Positions 5,342 to 7,606 of a stretch of 7,606 nucleotides of DNA are shown here, one piece after another (position 1 is the first letter of the stretch; every line of letters starts with the position of its first letter). Location: NCBI GenBank assembly GCA_022728415.1, contig JAIJJM010000093.1:1-7606 (forward strand), in the 5' to 3' direction. A program made the translations under genes and the position numbers. The notes under the pieces are model-generated. The model saw only the letters and a program-made list of their open reading frames with translations, was not told the origin of the DNA and searched no databases. The stretch is from Collinsella sp. GTDB lineage: Bacteria > Actinomycetota > Coriobacteriia > Coriobacteriales > Coriobacteriaceae.

Positions 5342-7564
5342 ATGAATATGCTCAAAATCTCGAAGGCGATCTTTAGGTCGCTTCTCTCCTCCAGGTCGCT
5401 CTGTGTTGTCGTTGTTGCGTTGATGGTTCTTTGTGCTCTGCCCGTCTTCAGGAGCGCGGCTGGCATCGACGGATGGGTCGAATACCTCGAGTCGGGAATA
5501 ACCCGTGTTGAGCAGGAATTGTCAGCATCCTATGCGGATGCGCTTGTGAATGCGGGGGAGGACGGTGTCTATACCTCTTCATCAAGCATGCCCGCGCTTC
5601 TCTACCCTCTTGCCGCGGGACGTCTTATCTTGGCACCGCTCTCTCCCCTACTTCCGTTTCTGCAGATATCGGATGGAGAGTACACCTATTATGACGGATC
5701 GAAGGAGTACTTGCTATGGGTCGCAACGGCCGTTGCCGTCTCGTTCCTTGCCGCGCGTCTTAACAAACGTGAAAAGCTCATCATCCAGGCACCGATGGGC
5801 GAGCTGGGTAGACTTGTTGCATCGAGCGTATGGGCGAGTGTTTTTGCAATGCTTGCCGTCCTCGCCATCAATCTTCCAGGGATAATCGCCGCGCTTGTGA
5901 AGAATGGCCCGGGCTCGCCGTTCTATCCGATAGGCTACATTCAATATGCGACTCCGGTTATCAAACCGGCTTGGCTGGTGTTCGCGCAGACGGCCATCTT
6001 GCAATTCTTGGTGGCAGCGTTCATCTCGCTTGTCGTTCACCTTGCCGTGAAGATTGCCAATAACCCTACGCTTGGAATCGTGTTCGTATGTGCCCTGATG
6101 GGGGTGACGATGGTTCCCGGGTATTACGGAAGATCCATCGCTTTACGTGAGTTCGCCCTGTTGAATCCCCTTACGTATGCGAACACTGAGTTGACCGTCG
6201 GCGCCTATAGCCCGTACCCGACAACGCAGATAGTGAATCTGCCTGGACTTTGCTTCGAGCGTGGCGCGATTGCCCTCGTATGCGCAATCGGGATCGAGGT
6301 GCTGGCAATTAGCCTGCTTTGCGTTGCTGGAAAGAGCGGCTGCGCGTGCCCGATATCCCCGATTTGTCTTGAGAGAGGTTCCTTCACCGCATCGAGAACG
6401 GCAACTCGTTCGAGCGCTTGTGCCTCCGCCGTTGCATACGTAAGAACGATGGGGAAACTGCTCCTGCGTTCTCCTACCCTCGCCGTATGCGCGATTGCAA
6501 TGTCGACGACGATGCTGGCCCCGGCTCTGGTCGAGATGTTTCCTGACGCTGATAACGTTTCCGCTGTTCGGTATAGGGATGGGGAGCTCCGTTCAATAGA
6601 TCGGTATCTAGAGCAGAACGCTGCGAATATGGACGTCGAGGGCAAAGCGGCCCTGGAAGACATGCGGGATGCTCTTTCGGGTTTCGTGTACGCGCCTATG
6701 CCTGCGGAGGGGTTTCGAAGCCTTGCGACGTACGAGCGCGCTCGAGGTGAGCTGGGCGCGGCAGATGCGACTCTCCTGCAATCGATCGGAATCGAGCCGG
6801 AGACTCCTTTTCGTGCGGAGGCGCGCGCCCTTCTGCTTGAGTCGATCGCGAGCTTGCCGGACCCCAAGGTTTACGAGTTAAGTACGAAGATGCCCCCATT
6901 AATCCTCCTTTCGTATCTCCAGGCAGCGCTTCCCTCCTTATTTTTGCTGTTGCCCGTGGTTGTCACATCGCTCGCGTGCACCCACCTGCAGTGTCGTTCC
7001 CTTCTGGTTCTCCAGATCCCCGCAACAGCGCATATGCGTTTTCTGACGGCTGTTGCGCTGGCTCTCCTGCTTGGCTTGGTGCTGCTTTTGGTGTCGATGG
7101 TTCCCGCTGTCGTTGTGTCCGTGATTAAGAACGGTGCGGGTGGATCGGAGTATCCCGTCGCTCTCATTCGGGCGGGAGCTTCGACAACGTCCATGGTGGG
7201 GGAGGCGGTGTTGTGCAGTATTCCGTTGCTGGTCATGGCATACGGCGTGATTTCCGTCGTCGCTGCGTTGACAGCAGCGATTAGCCGCAACCCCGTTGTC
7301 ACCGGAATGGTTTGCGCGGTTCTCTTGGTGTTGGGTTCGTTGAGCGCTCATGTTGAAAGCGTGGGCATGGGCGTCGCGCTGCTGGCTCCATTCGCCTCGT
7401 TTGATCCCGCTTCCCAGGTGGGGACGATTGGGTTCCTTGGGCGAGGGACGAACGCGATGCCTTTTGGAGAGGTCGTCGGCGCATCGGGCGCTCTGCTGGT
7501 GGTCTTGGGCGCCGTATCTCCGTTGATGGTGCGCCTGAGTGTTCCAAAGATCGAAAGGGGATGA
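5342..7564 (+). CDS. large two-half membrane protein, putative bacteriocin immunity/export permease
   Basis: This 740-residue integral membrane protein probably forms the membrane part of an ABC transporter with the ATPase encoded next. Each half has an N-terminal helix (about 19-36 and 377-396), an extracytoplasmic domain (about 37-122 and 397-515), then a group of helices. Half two repeats half one at a constant offset of 409 residues without gaps: for example NLPGIIAALVKNGPG (177-191) matches MVPAVVVSVIKNGAG (586-600), and NPTLG (241-245) matches NPVVT (650-654). It is therefore a fused, duplicated permease. Lactococcin 972-type loci carry large membrane proteins of about 650 residues thought to give immunity or export; membership in that exact family is inferred from position, not motifs. 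ATG 5342 is chosen because AAGG lies six bases upstream and the in-frame ATG 5276 sits before a hairpin. Its TGA overlaps an in-frame ATG of the next gene. Confidence 0.78.
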   Translation: MNMLKISKAIFRSLLSSRSLCVVVVALMVLCALPVFRSAAGIDGWVEYLESGITRVEQELSASYADALVNAGEDGVYTSSSSMPALLYPLAAGRLILAPLSPLLPFLQISDGEYTYYDGSKEYLLWVATAVAVSFLAARLNKREKLIIQAPMGELGRLVASSVWASVFAMLAVLAINLPGIIAALVKNGPGSPFYPIGYIQYATPVIKPAWLVFAQTAILQFLVAAFISLVVHLAVKIANNPTLGIVFVCALMGVTMVPGYYGRSIALREFALLNPLTYANTELTVGAYSPYPTTQIVNLPGLCFERGAIALVCAIGIEVLAISLLCVAGKSGCACPISPICLERGSFTASRTATRSSACASAVAYVRTMGKLLLRSPTLAVCAIAMSTTMLAPALVEMFPDADNVSAVRYRDGELRSIDRYLEQNAANMDVEGKAALEDMRDALSGFVYAPMPAEGFRSLATYERARGELGAADATLLQSIGIEPETPFRAEARALLLESIASLPDPKVYELSTKMPPLILLSYLQAALPSLFLLLPVVVTSLACTHLQCRSLLVLQIPATAHMRFLTAVALALLLGLVLLLVSMVPAVVVSVIKNGAGGSEYPVALIRAGASTTSMVGEAVLCSIPLLVMAYGVISVVAALTAAISRNPVVTGMVCAVLLVLGSLSAHVESVGMGVALLAPFASFDPASQVGTIGFLGRGTNAMPFGEVVGASGALLVVLGAVSPLMVRLSVPKIERG

Positions 7565-7569
7565 TCTCG

Positions 7570-7606
7570 ATGATTGACCTTCAAACGCTGACGATCTCTT
7601 ATGGAA
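7570..7606 (+). CDS. start of an ABC transporter ATP-binding protein (partial)
   Basis: Twelve codons are visible before the window ends: MIDLQTLTISYG. This matches the first strand of ABC ATPase domains, where an aromatic residue that stacks on adenine (here Y11) comes before the Walker A loop. ATG 7570 is preferred because GGGG at 7557-7560 is well placed as ribosome site; an in-frame ATG at 7561 overlaps the permease stop as ATGA. The tight coupling suggests co-translation with the permease and a shared complex. Walker motifs are outside the window. Confidence 0.62.
   Translation, partial: MIDLQTLTISYG

Noticed and set aside
6205..6867. A 220-codon minus-strand frame inside the permease gene.
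   Set aside because: It is antisense to a continuous membrane protein with an internal repeat, and its serine/arginine/alanine-rich sequence has no domain.
1..7606. CRISPR arrays, tRNA or rRNA genes.
   Set aside because: No regularly spaced repeats, cloverleaf-like sequence or rRNA-like stretch was seen anywhere in the window.

Overview
The window looks like chromosomal DNA of a high-GC, Gram-positive, anaerobic actinobacterium, most likely a Collinsella-like member of the Coriobacteriia. That placement is an inference from the GC-rich codon use, strong GGAGG-type ribosome sites, the form of the citrate synthase and ACT-domain proteins, and a bacteriocin family found in Gram-positives. No rRNA or tRNA gene is present to confirm it.

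Left part (1-2885), housekeeping genes. A possible gene tail on the + strand (to 68) converges on a minus-strand Cof-type HAD phosphatase (172-1014). Between them is an unusual set of three alternating AGCTAA-core arms that can fold into two mutually exclusive hairpins. Upstream of the HAD gene, and also on the minus strand, are citrate synthase (1102-2520) and a small ACT-domain protein (2598-2885). A textbook intrinsic terminator (1037-1080) closes that pair.

Middle part (about 3000-4260), a scar of mobile DNA. The catalytic half of a tyrosine recombinase (3121-4008, minus) keeps all six expected active-site residues but has lost its N-terminal DNA-binding part. Its reading frame begins directly at the stop codon of the neighbouring regulator gene. 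Its 3' end runs through a cluster of strong hairpins and a 10-bp direct repeat that could be remains of an attachment region.

Right part (4009-7606), an accessory cassette. A minus-strand pair encodes a YozG-type XRE regulator and a four-helix DUF2975-type membrane protein. Divergent from it, on the + strand, are a secreted small protein resembling the lactococcin 972 bacteriocin family, a 740-residue membrane protein made of two homologous permease halves, and the first 12 codons of what looks like an ABC transporter ATPase. The divergent intergenic region carries a perfect palindrome over the likely minus-strand promoter, which suggests autoregulation. In lactococcin 972-type loci a Sec-exported bacteriocin is encoded next to a large membrane protein and an ABC ATPase thought to act in immunity or export, and this layout matches.

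The most striking observation is that the bacteriocin gene is out of frame as written. A perfect 7-bp tandem duplication (ATACCTA twice, 5069-5082) creates a stop codon and shifts the frame exactly at the join between the leader region and the Trp/Tyr-rich mature region. Removing one copy gives a continuous 121-residue precursor. The locus is therefore a recently inactivated toxin with an intact immunity/transport gene, a phase-variable toxin, or a gene with a sequencing error.
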